From positions 1 to 35,342 of the forward strand of contig JAQWYK010000013.1 of assembly GCA_029254025.1 (NCBI GenBank): DNA of 35,342 nt, written 5' to 3'. Below, piece after piece: positions 8,520 to 17,670 of the stretch. Position 1 is the stretch's first letter, and every line of letters starts with the position of its first letter. Below the pieces are notes generated by a model that had not been told where the DNA came from, did no database searches, and was given only the letters and a program-made list of their open reading frames with translations. The DNA comes from Crocinitomicaceae bacterium. Lineage in GTDB: Bacteria > Bacteroidota > Bacteroidia > Flavobacteriales_D > Crocinitomicaceae. The position numbers were made by a program, and so were the translations under genes.

Positions 8520-10762
8520 ATCTCTGCAGTGATTACTAACCGTGCAGTCAAGTCATTCGAAAAGACGACCGTAACTGATTTTACAGTGTGACCGTGATAT
8601 CCTTTCGTATCATATGTCATCATCACCTCTAACGATTCATTTGGGGCGATAGAAGATTTATTAGAAACCGCGGTGATACAATCACAAGGTATTTCTATCT
8701 CTTTTAACTCTAATAACTTCTCCCCAGTATTCTTTACCATGAATTTCTTTGTAATGACGCTGCCTTCCATAACTTCACCAGCGACTTGAACAGTAGGGAA
8801 AACCGTCACAAAAGAAGACAAGGAATCTGTATCTTTAATCACATCCACACTTTGAATTTCAATCTTTCGCTCAATTGCCGCTGCCCGCGAATACACTGAG
8901 TTTTGCACATCATTAGGATTATCACTTGTAATTTGATTCGCAATATATTCTCCAAATGGTACTTCAACAATCATGAGTTGCCCCCCACTTTCAGCATTGT
9001 TTTCGAAAAATGGTCTAAACACACCATTATCATATTCCATTAAGTAATTTTTCAACGACCAAATCCGTCTTTTTGTAAGATTTACGTTGTAATCCGTTTT
9101 CGCTAGTGGACTTGCAAATCCTTTCACTGTCATTTGAATACGCCGACCTTTTTTCAATTCTTCCAACAATAGATCTCGGAATATGAACAAATCCTGAACA
9201 CCTTGATCAACGTATTGTACAAAAAAATCCTCTATATCATCTTCTGCATCTTTTGATTTTGAACCGGATAATCCTTTTGAATACTCCTTTTTATATTGAG
9301 TTAACATAAGGGTATATTCGTCATAACTACTTATGTAATTTACGTTTGTTACAGAATCCCAACTCCTCGGATTTGGAATATCATTGTGAAAGTAAAGGGT
9401 TACAGGTAATCTTTTGTTCAAATCTTCTAACGTTTCAGTGATTGTTGGTGGAGGAGGATGGATCGGTTTTCTGAGTAAGAATATATCGCTACAACAGGTT
9501 GGATTTTTACTAAAATTGGTGCCTAATCTGTTCGAGCTGAAGAAGCTTGAATCCCGAGTATTCGATTCAAAATAATACAAATCATTTGCGGGGCTATTAA
9601 CTGGTATACCCAAATTAACTGGGGCTTCAAAAGCATTGTTTATTAAAGCTGAATAAAACACATCGTATCCACCAAAACTGTCATGCCATGAACTTGAAAA
9701 ATACAATAATTTTTCAGAACTATCCCAATATGGGGATAGCTCGTTGTCAAGCGTATTTATTTTTTTGATATTCTGTGGAGTTTTATATTGGTTGCCGTTT
9801 ACAATAAAACTGTACCAAATATCCATTCCACCCTTCCCTCCGTCCTTATTTGAAGCATAAAACAACACTTCTTCTCCATCCCATTCTCCTATAAACGGCA
9901 TGGTTGTATTCGCACCTGGCTCATTGATGATTGGACCAAGCGAATCAATATCCACAAATTTACCGTCCTCCAGTTGAGCGACCATAATCTTACATTGATA
10001 ATTGAAGCTTTCATCTTCACACAAACTAAAATAAAATCGATTACCATCTAAACTATATGTTCCGTTTCCAACGCTGTATTTTTCCAAAAACAATTCTTCG
10101 ATAGGTATTCCAATTTGAAATACACCACCTTCAAGCTTCGAAGTATACAAGCGCGTCTCATAATTGGCGGCATACACCTCTTCTTTAACACCAATAGAAT
10201 CCGCTCGTAACGAAGAATACACCAATTTTCCTTCAGACAAACGATGTCCAAATTCAGCATCTTTGGTGTTCACTAATTCCGGAAGATGCTCAAAAATTAA
10301 ATCAGAAGTGTCCCTTAAATTAGATTTGGCCCAAAGACAAGATTCAAATTCTCTTTTCGACTTCAAGTATAGGTATCCTCTTTTATTATTTCGGTATACT
10401 TTTTTTGCCTTTTTAAACGTTTCAATTGCCGAATCATATTTACCGTTATGCTTTTGCATCAATCCAAAATAAAGTAAACTATTCGGAAAAAGTTCAGCTC
10501 CTTCACGCTGAAAAATCTGGCCGTAATAATATTCAGCCTTTCGATAGTCCTTATACGCTCGAAGCGCCTCAGCATAGTCCCAAAGCGTGTGGATGGCGGA
10601 AGAATCAATCTTCATGGCCTGCTCATAATAAGAAAGGGCATGAACATAATCGCCCTGCTCGTATTTCTCTTTCGCATAGTCCAGGTATTTCTTCAATTCT
10701 GTTTGAGAATTCGAAAAACAACTCCATAAAACGATAACTATCACTAAATATAATCTGGACAT
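8510..10762 (-). CDS. TPR / beta-propeller / OmpA-like / DUF1573 envelope protein (PorE-like)
   Basis: The 750-aa product starts with an export signal ending near SNSQ. It continues with TPR helices (about 25-140, including GDYVHALSYYEQAMKIDSSA) and PD40-type propeller repeats (about 150-430, with YFSSSWHDSFGGYDVFYS). A divergent OmpA-like domain follows (about 523-650, with GFASPLAKTDYNVNLTKRR and a late ERKIEIQ), then a DUF1573 Ig-like domain (655-750, with the CDC motif). TPR-propeller-OmpA proteins in Bacteroidota include PorE, a peptidoglycan-binding T9SS component; this relative has a less canonical OmpA part and an added DUF1573. Its start overlaps the porP/sprF gene by 19 bases, so it is co-transcribed with that gene and the type B cargo. 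The gene ends ATA AAA AAA TAG, a classic slippery context directly at the stop. Confidence 0.82.
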   Translation of the reverse strand: MSRLYLVIVIVLWSCFSNSQTELKKYLDYAKEKYEQGDYVHALSYYEQAMKIDSSAIHTLWDYAEALRAYKDYRKAEYYYGQIFQREGAELFPNSLLYFGLMQKHNGKYDSAIETFKKAKKVYRNNKRGYLYLKSKREFESCLWAKSNLRDTSDLIFEHLPELVNTKDAEFGHRLSEGKLVYSSLRADSIGVKEEVYAANYETRLYTSKLEGGVFQIGIPIEELFLEKYSVGNGTYSLDGNRFYFSLCEDESFNYQCKIMVAQLEDGKFVDIDSLGPIINEPGANTTMPFIGEWDGEEVLFYASNKDGGKGGMDIWYSFIVNGNQYKTPQNIKKINTLDNELSPYWDSSEKLLYFSSSWHDSFGGYDVFYSALINNAFEAPVNLGIPVNSPANDLYYFESNTRDSSFFSSNRLGTNFSKNPTCCSDIFLLRKPIHPPPPTITETLEDLNKRLPVTLYFHNDIPNPRSWDSVTNVNYISSYDEYTLMLTQYKKEYSKGLSGSKSKDAEDDIEDFFVQYVDQGVQDLFIFRDLLLEELKKGRRIQMTVKGFASPLAKTDYNVNLTKRRIWSLKNYLMEYDNGVFRPFFENNAESGGQLMIVEVPFGEYIANQITSDNPNDVQNSVYSRAAAIERKIEIQSVDVIKDTDSLSSFVTVFPTVQVAGEVMEGSVITKKFMVKNTGEKLLELKEIEIPCDCITAVSNKSSIAPNESLEVMMTYDTKGYHGHTVKSVTVVFSNDLTARLVITAEIKK

Positions 10763-11736
10763 ACGCGGTAGAAAATATCTCTTTTCTTAACTGATTTTAT
10801 AATATATCGGACACTCAACTCCAATCCTCCACGTGCGCGAGAAGCGACATACAATTTCGAGAAATTGAGGTCATACGAAATTCCTCCCCACCAATTTTGA
10901 TAATCCATTCCCGCCATGAGGTAACCGGCATCTCCTCCCCTCAAATAAGCCCCTAAATAAAATGCTTTGTAATCTCCCAAACGATCAACCAAAATGTACC
11001 TCGCTTGTGAACCGATAATAACCTCTCCATAGGTTCCTTGGAAATTCATTTGCAACGAAGGAATAATGTCCCAGTCAAAACCAATTTCATAATGGGCCCG
11101 GGCAAATGCATTCAACCGACGCTCTCGATTAATTGTTTCACCAAAAAAACCTTGATTTGGACGATTGATGTTAAATAACCCGACTCCAGCAACTAATCGT
11201 TTCCTAGGAGATTTGATGTATTCATATGACGCGCCTAACCCTAACGTAAAATTGCTCTTGCGCTCCGTTTGAAACACCTCATTTGTAGGAAGTGTAGGGT
11301 CGAAAAAAACACCATTCCATTGATTATCAAACTGGAAAGCGTCCGCATCAAATTGCCTATAATTTAGCCCCATTTGAATAGCGGGACGAATCACGTGTGC
11401 GCTGTCTGCAGTTAATTTAATAGCATACGCAACTGAAGGTACAACTTCTATCGTTCTGAACTTTCCATCACCGACCACGTCATTCATCAAGAAAAGTCCA
11501 ACCGATAAATTTTTATATACATTTTTAGCTTCCGCAGAAATCGAAAGCGTTTGAAACGGTACCGTGACACTCCTCCATTGATCCCTATAATTGGCATGAA
11601 ACCGATAGTCTCCATCAAACAACCCAACATTTCCGGGATTTTGAAAAATAGGGTTGTGATCGAATTGAGAGAAATGGATGTCTTGCCCCTGAGTGAGGTG
11701 AGCTATAAACACCATGAAAACACTAAACCTCCTCAC
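10744..11736 (-). CDS. PorP/SprF-family outer-membrane protein (T9SS partner)
   Basis: The 330-aa product has the family opening: a signal ending in LTQGQ, then DIHFSQFDHNPIFQNPGNVGLF and YRDQW. Beta-strand-rich sequence follows to the end. PorP/SprF proteins sit in the outer membrane or on its inner face. In Flavobacterium johnsoniae, SprF-like proteins are needed for secretion or anchoring of type B cargo encoded next door. The start codon is GTG, two bases after the stop of the upstream cargo gene. An ATG seven codons later would shorten the signal peptide and has AGGAGG twelve bases upstream, so it cannot be excluded. The gene overlaps the downstream OmpA/DUF1573 gene by 19 bases, showing tight operon structure. 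Confidence 0.88.
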   Translation of the reverse strand: MRRFSVFMVFIAHLTQGQDIHFSQFDHNPIFQNPGNVGLFDGDYRFHANYRDQWRSVTVPFQTLSISAEAKNVYKNLSVGLFLMNDVVGDGKFRTIEVVPSVAYAIKLTADSAHVIRPAIQMGLNYRQFDADAFQFDNQWNGVFFDPTLPTNEVFQTERKSNFTLGLGASYEYIKSPRKRLVAGVGLFNINRPNQGFFGETINRERRLNAFARAHYEIGFDWDIIPSLQMNFQGTYGEVIIGSQARYILVDRLGDYKAFYLGAYLRGGDAGYLMAGMDYQNWWGGISYDLNFSKLYVASRARGGLELSVRYIIKSVKKRDIFYRVCPDYI

Positions 11737-11738
11737 AT

Positions 11739-14700
11739 CTATCGAATTAAAGTAATATTCCCTTGGATCAAGAATTGCTCACCATCGATGCAATAGCCCT
11801 GAAGATAATAATCGTAGACATCTGGGGAGATCGCTTTCCCTCTCCAAGTTCCATCCCATCCAACGGACAAGTCGTTTGTTTCAAAAACCATTTCACCCCA
11901 ACGGTTGAATATTCGCAATGTAGCCTCCTCGACTATTGTACTTCGAATGTAGAGAACATCATTCTCATTATCTCCATTAGGCGAGAAGGCATTGGGCACA
12001 TAAACAAATGGTTCTTCGCATACAAATTGATAAGTATTAATTGTTACCGAAGCTTGGCGGGAACATACCCCATCCGACACAATTACAGTGTACGTAGTTT
12101 CCCCAAATATTGTCGCATCCGTCACCTGACTTGTTGGCGCTGTCAAATTAAATGGTGGCAACCACGAATAACTATACCCCGATGGCATGGCTGTTAAGGT
12201 AACCGTCGCACCGTTCGGAACATCGGTTTCCGAAGCAGAAGCCGTAACACTGGAAGCACTGATATTGCTCACATTAATTAAAATCGAATCCGACAGCGTA
12301 CATCCATTGCTCGATTCTGCTGTTACGTAGATGTATTGTGTTGTACTAGGATTCGCAATGATTTCCGACGTACCATCACCCGAAATAATAATACTGTCAG
12401 GTTCCCAATTGTAATTCGAAAAGGTGATTAATGGATCCAAACTCGATGCATTAATCGTCGTTTCTTCATCACTGCAGATTTCTTGATTACCTGATAATTC
12501 CAACGCCGCACTGGTAAAGATGACCAGGACGCTATCAACAAGCTCACATCCCGGATTACTTAGCTGAACGTAATAATAACCATTCTCAGAACTAAATACT
12601 TGCGCTGCAGAATCTGCGGTCGTGTTGTTTAACTGATCCGTAAAGTCGCTGTTGGACGACCAAATAAAATTGGTAGCAGTCCCAAAGCTGTTGGCGACAA
12701 GGGTGATATCATCCGGTTCACACAATTCAATATTGGCTAACCCATCCAGTTCAAGAGCAGGAGTGACAGTAATAGTAAGCTGTGCCGTATCAGTAATCAA
12801 ACAAATCGAGTCAGTCACGTACAAAAACACTTCATACACTCCTGGATCAGTAAAAGTAAATGTCGGGGCAAATGTTAACGAATCCGTATTGCCATTACCA
12901 AAATCCCAAATGTAAGAATCTGAATCAGATGAAAAATTGTCAAACGTTACTTCAAAAGGTGCACAACCTATATTGTTGTCAACTGTAAATTCTGCATTAG
13001 GTATTAAGTTAAAATCAAACTTAAATACAAGTGCATTACAATTGGAAGCTAGATTTTGGTCGGACCAAGCTCCAGGTGTTGTAGGAAAATCGCTATTTCC
13101 GCCACAACCTCCACAAACACCCTGATACACAACACCGTTTTTGTCAAAGCGACTAGTTCCACCATCCACATGTTCGTTTGAAACAGTGCCGCCCATGTAG
13201 GTACCATATAATAGATCAGTGAATTCGCGTTCAATGACAATTAAGTAAAAATCGAATCCGTTTGGAGCTATTTGCTGAAATGCATTTGCCGTCACCGGCA
13301 TATTTCCAATAGGCGTTCCCTGCAAAATATTGGCTCCCCAACCTGAAACGTACATATTACCACAGATATCCACTAGAAAAGCTGATGGAGAAATATCGAA
13401 ATTGGCACTACCACTTCCAAATACGGTCGATTGAATAACACCTGTGAGGTCAGGAAGCATTTTAACAATAAATTGACTCGATCCAGGGTTGGAATATACA
13501 CCGGGAGTAACAGGAAAATTCCCTCCAACACTTTGACCTACAACGAATACATTATCTAACCGATCAATTTCTACAAAAAATGCTTGGTCATAGAGTCCCA
13601 TCCCTAGGTAAGAAGTCTGAATTAAATTAGTGCCGTCACTTGTAGCCTTGGCTACAAAGCCATCAGCCTTACCCCCTTGATACGTTCCAAAATATCCTCC
13701 TATTGCATTCGGTAAGTCTGAAGAAGAGGTCCCTCCTACAAACACGATATTTTCTGCTTGGTCCAACTTAACAGAATAGCAAGCATCGTTTTCGGTGCCA
13801 CCATAATAACTCGAGAATAGCAATGATGAAAAGTCATTCTGAACTTTAAATACTACACCATCTTGCTGACCTGCATTGACAGCTTGGAAAGCGCTCACAG
13901 TGGGAAAGTCTGTGGAGCGAGTGCATGAAGCGACCACAATATTATTGAATTGATCAAGCATAATTTCCCCCCGAAACTGGTCCCCATAATTCGTGGTTAA
14001 ACTATCGTAAGCAGCTACAGTATTATAAATACCAGATGTAACTTTATAATTAACCCCGTCATTTTCAGCACCACCAACATAAGTCGACCCCATTAAATTT
14101 TGACCATTTTCACTAAATTTCGCTACAAATATATCTGTACCCGTACTCCCGAAATTAGTTCCATTAAAGTTGATCGATAATGCACTCCCTCCAGCATGAT
14201 TCGTTTGAAAACCATTGACAACTGGAAAATCCAAGGCACTTGTTACACCATAAACATATATATTGTTGTCTAGGTCACAAATTAATGAATGAGGAACCTC
14301 TGTACCTTGAGTATTGTCTCCTCCTCCAAAAAAGGTAGACCATAGCATGGTGGTTCCATCTGGATTATATTTCGATATAAACGCATCTGTAGTAGCGATA
14401 CCTACATCGACCACAGTCATGTTTGAACCTGTATCATATGCATTTGGATCAGGCATGGGGTACGCATTTCCGTAAACCATCCCACCATTATACGCTGTTC
14501 CATTGTAACCATATGTAGCAGTCATTCCAAAGTTATCAGAAACCGCACCACAGTATGTCGCAAAAATAAGGGTAGGATCAATCACCAACTGAACACGCGG
14601 GTTAAAATCACCAAGAATAAATTCGACCTTGTTACCATTTATTTCGTATGCACATTCCACCTCAACCACTTTGCCATTCACTACTTGATAGGCATAAGGC

Positions 14701-15344
14701 GCTTGTTCGATTATATCACCTAGTGAAGTCCGAATTACCAAATTTCCTTGCCCATCCAAGAAAATCTCCTCTTGATTACTATAATCCAATCGAATCACAG
14801 TAGGATCGACTTTAGGAGAAATAATAAACTCGTACTTCAATTCCTCTTCTTTTTCGATGAATCGCAAATCGATTCCGTCATAAATTTCCTTTATCACAAA
14901 CTCTCCATACGCACCGACATTCGACGCCCATTTAGATTGATCCGCGCCGATAAAATAGTTGTAATAATGAGGAGCCTTTTCGTACTTGAAAATTTCGTTG
15001 ACATCATTCGCACCAGTAAAGTTCAAATGAACCAAGGTTTGTCGAAATGTAAATGGATCTGAAACGTCGTTATTTAATGCCGCATGCGCCTTACGATAAT
15101 CTGAATAATCTTGCAAATGAAAAAGCACCTTACCTTGTTCAATCCACATATTCCCTCCTTGAAACGTAGTTTTGAACAAGACATGGTCCGGCCACTGCCC
15201 TTTGTTTTCTACAAACGCATGATGTAACGAATGATCGTGATGCACTTCTTGAGCTTTAGTGCTTATTGCCAAAAGGAAAGTAAACAAGAAAAGAAGTAGT
15301 CGACACATAAATCGAAATAAGTTTACTAAGTTATGAAAGTTCAT
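11739..15344 (-). CDS. T9SS type B surface protein with SBBP-type propeller and PKD domain
   Basis: The 1201-aa protein has a signal peptide; the ATG at 15308 (residue 13) would give a more typical one ending ISTKAQ. Residues about 40-260 match the N-terminal module often found before SBBP repeats (HHAFVENKGQWPDHVLFK). About 265-785 are propeller-like repeats recurring as STYVGG, SSYYGG, GTYMGG and VVNGFQTNHAGG-type units. A PKD domain follows (about 785-865, with YIWDFGNGN), then Ig-like modules. The C-terminal type B sorting domain is 1109-1201 (YVPNAFSPNGDNENDV, IFNRWGEMVFE, GWDGTWRG). It should be exported by Sec, passed through the T9SS and held at or released from the cell surface. It heads a minus-strand operon with PorP/SprF and the OmpA/DUF1573 protein. 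The ligand or target is unknown. Confidence 0.88.
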   Translation of the reverse strand: MNFHNLVNLFRFMCRLLLFLFTFLLAISTKAQEVHHDHSLHHAFVENKGQWPDHVLFKTTFQGGNMWIEQGKVLFHLQDYSDYRKAHAALNNDVSDPFTFRQTLVHLNFTGANDVNEIFKYEKAPHYYNYFIGADQSKWASNVGAYGEFVIKEIYDGIDLRFIEKEEELKYEFIISPKVDPTVIRLDYSNQEEIFLDGQGNLVIRTSLGDIIEQAPYAYQVVNGKVVEVECAYEINGNKVEFILGDFNPRVQLVIDPTLIFATYCGAVSDNFGMTATYGYNGTAYNGGMVYGNAYPMPDPNAYDTGSNMTVVDVGIATTDAFISKYNPDGTTMLWSTFFGGGDNTQGTEVPHSLICDLDNNIYVYGVTSALDFPVVNGFQTNHAGGSALSINFNGTNFGSTGTDIFVAKFSENGQNLMGSTYVGGAENDGVNYKVTSGIYNTVAAYDSLTTNYGDQFRGEIMLDQFNNIVVASCTRSTDFPTVSAFQAVNAGQQDGVVFKVQNDFSSLLFSSYYGGTENDACYSVKLDQAENIVFVGGTSSSDLPNAIGGYFGTYQGGKADGFVAKATSDGTNLIQTSYLGMGLYDQAFFVEIDRLDNVFVVGQSVGGNFPVTPGVYSNPGSSQFIVKMLPDLTGVIQSTVFGSGSANFDISPSAFLVDICGNMYVSGWGANILQGTPIGNMPVTANAFQQIAPNGFDFYLIVIEREFTDLLYGTYMGGTVSNEHVDGGTSRFDKNGVVYQGVCGGCGGNSDFPTTPGAWSDQNLASNCNALVFKFDFNLIPNAEFTVDNNIGCAPFEVTFDNFSSDSDSYIWDFGNGNTDSLTFAPTFTFTDPGVYEVFLYVTDSICLITDTAQLTITVTPALELDGLANIELCEPDDITLVANSFGTATNFIWSSNSDFTDQLNNTTADSAAQVFSSENGYYYVQLSNPGCELVDSVLVIFTSAALELSGNQEICSDEETTINASSLDPLITFSNYNWEPDSIIISGDGTSEIIANPSTTQYIYVTAESSNGCTLSDSILINVSNISASSVTASASETDVPNGATVTLTAMPSGYSYSWLPPFNLTAPTSQVTDATIFGETTYTVIVSDGVCSRQASVTINTYQFVCEEPFVYVPNAFSPNGDNENDVLYIRSTIVEEATLRIFNRWGEMVFETNDLSVGWDGTWRGKAISPDVYDYYLQGYCIDGEQFLIQGNITLIR

Positions 15345-15458
15345 CGATTAATCAAAAATTGATTCATAATTCAAGCAGCCATTTTCCGTGCACAAATTCA
15401 AATTCGTTCATACTTTACCAATATGTCATTCAAAACCCTTCATGTAACCTTTAAAAGC

Positions 15459-15479
15459 GACATTCTGACATAAAGACAT
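15459..15479. repeat. Three GACAT boxes at 8-base spacing upstream of dnaK
   Basis: GACAT occurs at 15459, 15467 and 15475, exactly eight bases apart. An inverted copy (ATGTC) lies at 15423-15427. The boxes are in the 255-base divergent region between the T9SS operon and dnaK. They could bind a regulator or arise by chance. Confidence 0.3.
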
Positions 15480-15546
15480 GCGTTCCATTCCCAATTTTAT
15501 CTCATTTTGTCAGCATATCAAAGCGATAACCGAGGTGGCACATATA

Positions 15547-15570
15547 TTGAGAAAAGCGGTTTGTACTTTG
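15547..15570 (+). promoter_or_regulatory. Possible dnaK promoter
   Basis: TTG at 15547-15549 and TACTTTG at 15564-15570 roughly resemble the Bacteroidota -33/-7 pair, but the second box is one base shorter than TAnnTTTG and the spacing is on the short side. It lies 29 bases before the dnaK start. I saw no CIRCE-type inverted repeat. Confidence 0.3.
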
Positions 15571-15599
15571 AATAAAAAAATAAAAAAACAATTTCAGAA

Positions 15600-17504
15600 A
15601 TGGGAAAAATAATTGGAATCGACTTAGGAACTACCAACTCTTGTGTTTCAGTAATGGAGGGTAATGAGCCGGTGGTAATTACGAATGCAGAAGGAAAAAG
15701 AACAACCCCTTCAATCGTGGCATTCGTAGAGGGTGGTGAGCGAAAAGTGGGAGATCCTGCAAAACGTCAAGCCATTACAAACCCAACAAAAACTATTGCT
15801 TCAATCAAGCGCTTCATGGGATCGTCCTATGATGATGTATTGGACGAAGTCAAGCGTATGCCTTACCAAGTGGTAAAAGGTGACAACAATACCCCGCGTG
15901 TTAAAATCGATGACCGCCTCTACTCGCCACAAGAAATTTCGGCAATGGTTCTTCAAAAAATGAAGAAAACGGCTGAAGACTACTTGGGGCAAGAAGTTTC
16001 AGAAGCAGTAGTAACAGTGCCAGCGTACTTCAACGATGCTCAGCGTCAAGCGACAAAAGAAGCAGGTGAAATTGCTGGTTTAACCATCAAGCGTATCATA
16101 AATGAACCAACCGCTGCTGCACTTGCATACGGACTGGACAAAAAGAATGTTGAACAAAAAGTTGTTGTGTTCGACTTTGGTGGAGGAACACACGATGTAT
16201 CTATCCTTGAATTAGGAGATGGTGTATTTGAAGTACTTGCCACAGATGGAGACACCCACCTTGGAGGGGATGATGTTGATGAAGCGATCATTAGCTGGTT
16301 AGCAGACGAGTTTAAAAAAGACGAAGGACTGGATCTGACAAAAGACCCAATGGCTCTTCAGCGTTTAAAGGAAGCTGCTGAAAAAGCTAAGATTGAACTT
16401 TCTTCAACCACTTCAACAGAAATCAATTTGCCGTACATCATGCCAGTTGATGGAGTGCCAAAGCACCTAGTAAGAACATTACAACGTTCAAAATTTGAGC
16501 AATTAATCTCTTCTATTGTAGAGAGAACCATTGCTCCTTGTCGTTCGGCACTTAAAAATGCTGGACTTTCAACAAACGATATTGATGAAGTGATTTTAGT
16601 AGGTGGTTCTACACGTATCCCTGTTATTCAAGATGCGGTGAAGAATTTCTTCGCGAAGGAACCTTCAAAAGGTGTAAATCCTGATGAAGTTGTTGCGGTT
16701 GGAGCAGCAATTCAAGGTGGAGTTTTGACAGGTGAAGTAAAAGATGTATTACTTCTAGATGTTATTCCATTGTCTTTAGGTATTGAAACGATGGGGGGAG
16801 TAATGACAAAGCTTATAGAAGCGAATACGACCATTCCTACTAAGAAATCAGAAGTATTCTCGACAGCTGCAGATAACCAACCTTCAGTTGACATTCACGT
16901 GCTACAAGGAGAACGTTCAATGGCCACTGATAATAAAACGCTAGGACGTTTTCAGCTTACAGATATACCACCTGCGAGAAGAGGTGAACCACAAATCGAG
17001 GTAACTTTCGATATCGATGCAAATGGTATTATGAATATCTCTGCGAAAGACAAAGGAACAGGTAAAGAGCAGTCGATTAAAATTGAAGCTTCCTCTGGCT
17101 TAAGTGATGAAGAAATCGAAAGAATGAAGAACGAAGCTGCTGCAAATGCAGAGATTGACAAAAAGAAAAGAGAAGAGGTTGACAAAATCAATAAAGCAGA
17201 TTCTTTAATCTTTCAAACAGAGCGTCAATTAAGCGAGTACGGAGATAAAATTCCAGCTGATAAGAAACAACCAATTGAAGAAGCGTTAGCTGAACTTAAA
17301 GCTGCATATGAAGCAAAGGATATTGCACAAATGGATGCAGCTTCTGAAAAATTAAATACAGTTTTTCAGGCGGCTTCTCAAGACATGTACAATGCAGCAA
17401 ATGCTGACCAAGGTGAAGCACAAGAAACTTCTGGTACTGCAGAAAATGCGGATGATGAAGTGACGGATGTGGACTTTGAAGAAGTGGATGAAGAAAAGAA
17501 GTAA
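15600..17504 (+). CDS. dnaK: Chaperone DnaK (Hsp70)
   Basis: The 634-aa protein is full length. It opens with [16 protein letters not shown] (phosphate-1 loop). It has [11 protein letters not shown], the phosphate-2 motif [19 protein letters not shown] (adenosine motif) and [14 protein letters not shown] at the start of the substrate-binding domain. The helical lid ends in an acidic tail with EEVDEEK. It binds exposed hydrophobic stretches of proteins in the cytoplasm in an ATP-driven cycle with DnaJ and GrpE, neither of which is in the window. The ATG is preceded by an A-rich leader without a Shine-Dalgarno sequence. The gene is transcribed alone, with a strong hairpin terminator 50 bases downstream, and diverges from the T9SS operon. 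Confidence 0.99.
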   Translation: MGKIIGIDLGTTNSCVSVMEGNEPVVITNAEGKRTTPSIVAFVEGGERKVGDPAKRQAITNPTKTIASIKRFMGSSYDDVLDEVKRMPYQVVKGDNNTPRVKIDDRLYSPQEISAMVLQKMKKTAEDYLGQEVSEAVVTVPAYFNDAQRQATKEAGEIAGLTIKRIINEPTAAALAYGLDKKNVEQKVVVFDFGGGTHDVSILELGDGVFEVLATDGDTHLGGDDVDEAIISWLADEFKKDEGLDLTKDPMALQRLKEAAEKAKIELSSTTSTEINLPYIMPVDGVPKHLVRTLQRSKFEQLISSIVERTIAPCRSALKNAGLSTNDIDEVILVGGSTRIPVIQDAVKNFFAKEPSKGVNPDEVVAVGAAIQGGVLTGEVKDVLLLDVIPLSLGIETMGGVMTKLIEANTTIPTKKSEVFSTAADNQPSVDIHVLQGERSMATDNKTLGRFQLTDIPPARRGEPQIEVTFDIDANGIMNISAKDKGTGKEQSIKIEASSGLSDEEIERMKNEAAANAEIDKKKREEVDKINKADSLIFQTERQLSEYGDKIPADKKQPIEEALAELKAAYEAKDIAQMDAASEKLNTVFQAASQDMYNAANADQGEAQETSGTAENADDEVTDVDFEEVDEEKK

Positions 17505-17551
17505 GAGGAAAATAATCTTAACTTCTTTGATCTAATAAGTAAAGAAAAGTT

Positions 17552-17581
17552 AAAAGGGATGCAGTTTTGCATCCCTTTTTT
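17552..17581 (+). terminator. Rho-independent terminator after dnaK
   Basis: AAAAGGGATGCA and TGCATCCCTTTT form a perfect stem with a short loop, followed by more T residues. It lies 47 bases after the dnaK stop. Confidence 0.92.
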
Positions 17582-17620
17582 ACTGAACAGAATTCAAAAA
17601 AAGGAGGATTTAAATAATTC

Positions 17621-17653
17621 TTGAAGTGAGTTAAAATAATTACAGTATATTTG
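17621..17653 (+). promoter_or_regulatory. Bacteroidota-type promoter before the YceI-fusion gene
   Basis: TTG at 17621-17623 and an exact -7 element TATATTTG at 17646-17653 are 22 bases apart, within the range seen in Bacteroidota. The start codon follows 18 bases later. The upstream dnaK terminator supports independent transcription. Confidence 0.6.
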
Positions 17654-17670
17654 ATTTAAATTTATTTACC

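Noticed and set aside
11763-12197. Open frame of 144 codons antisense to the 1201-aa surface protein
   Set aside because: It lies fully within a strong coding region on the other strand, has no family features or signal, and its composition looks like a shadow frame.
16170-16290. His in place of Phe in the DnaK phosphate-2 motif (GGGTHD) and GDDVD in place of GEDFD
   Set aside because: As I recall, these variants are common in flavobacterial DnaK, so they look lineage-typical rather than defective.
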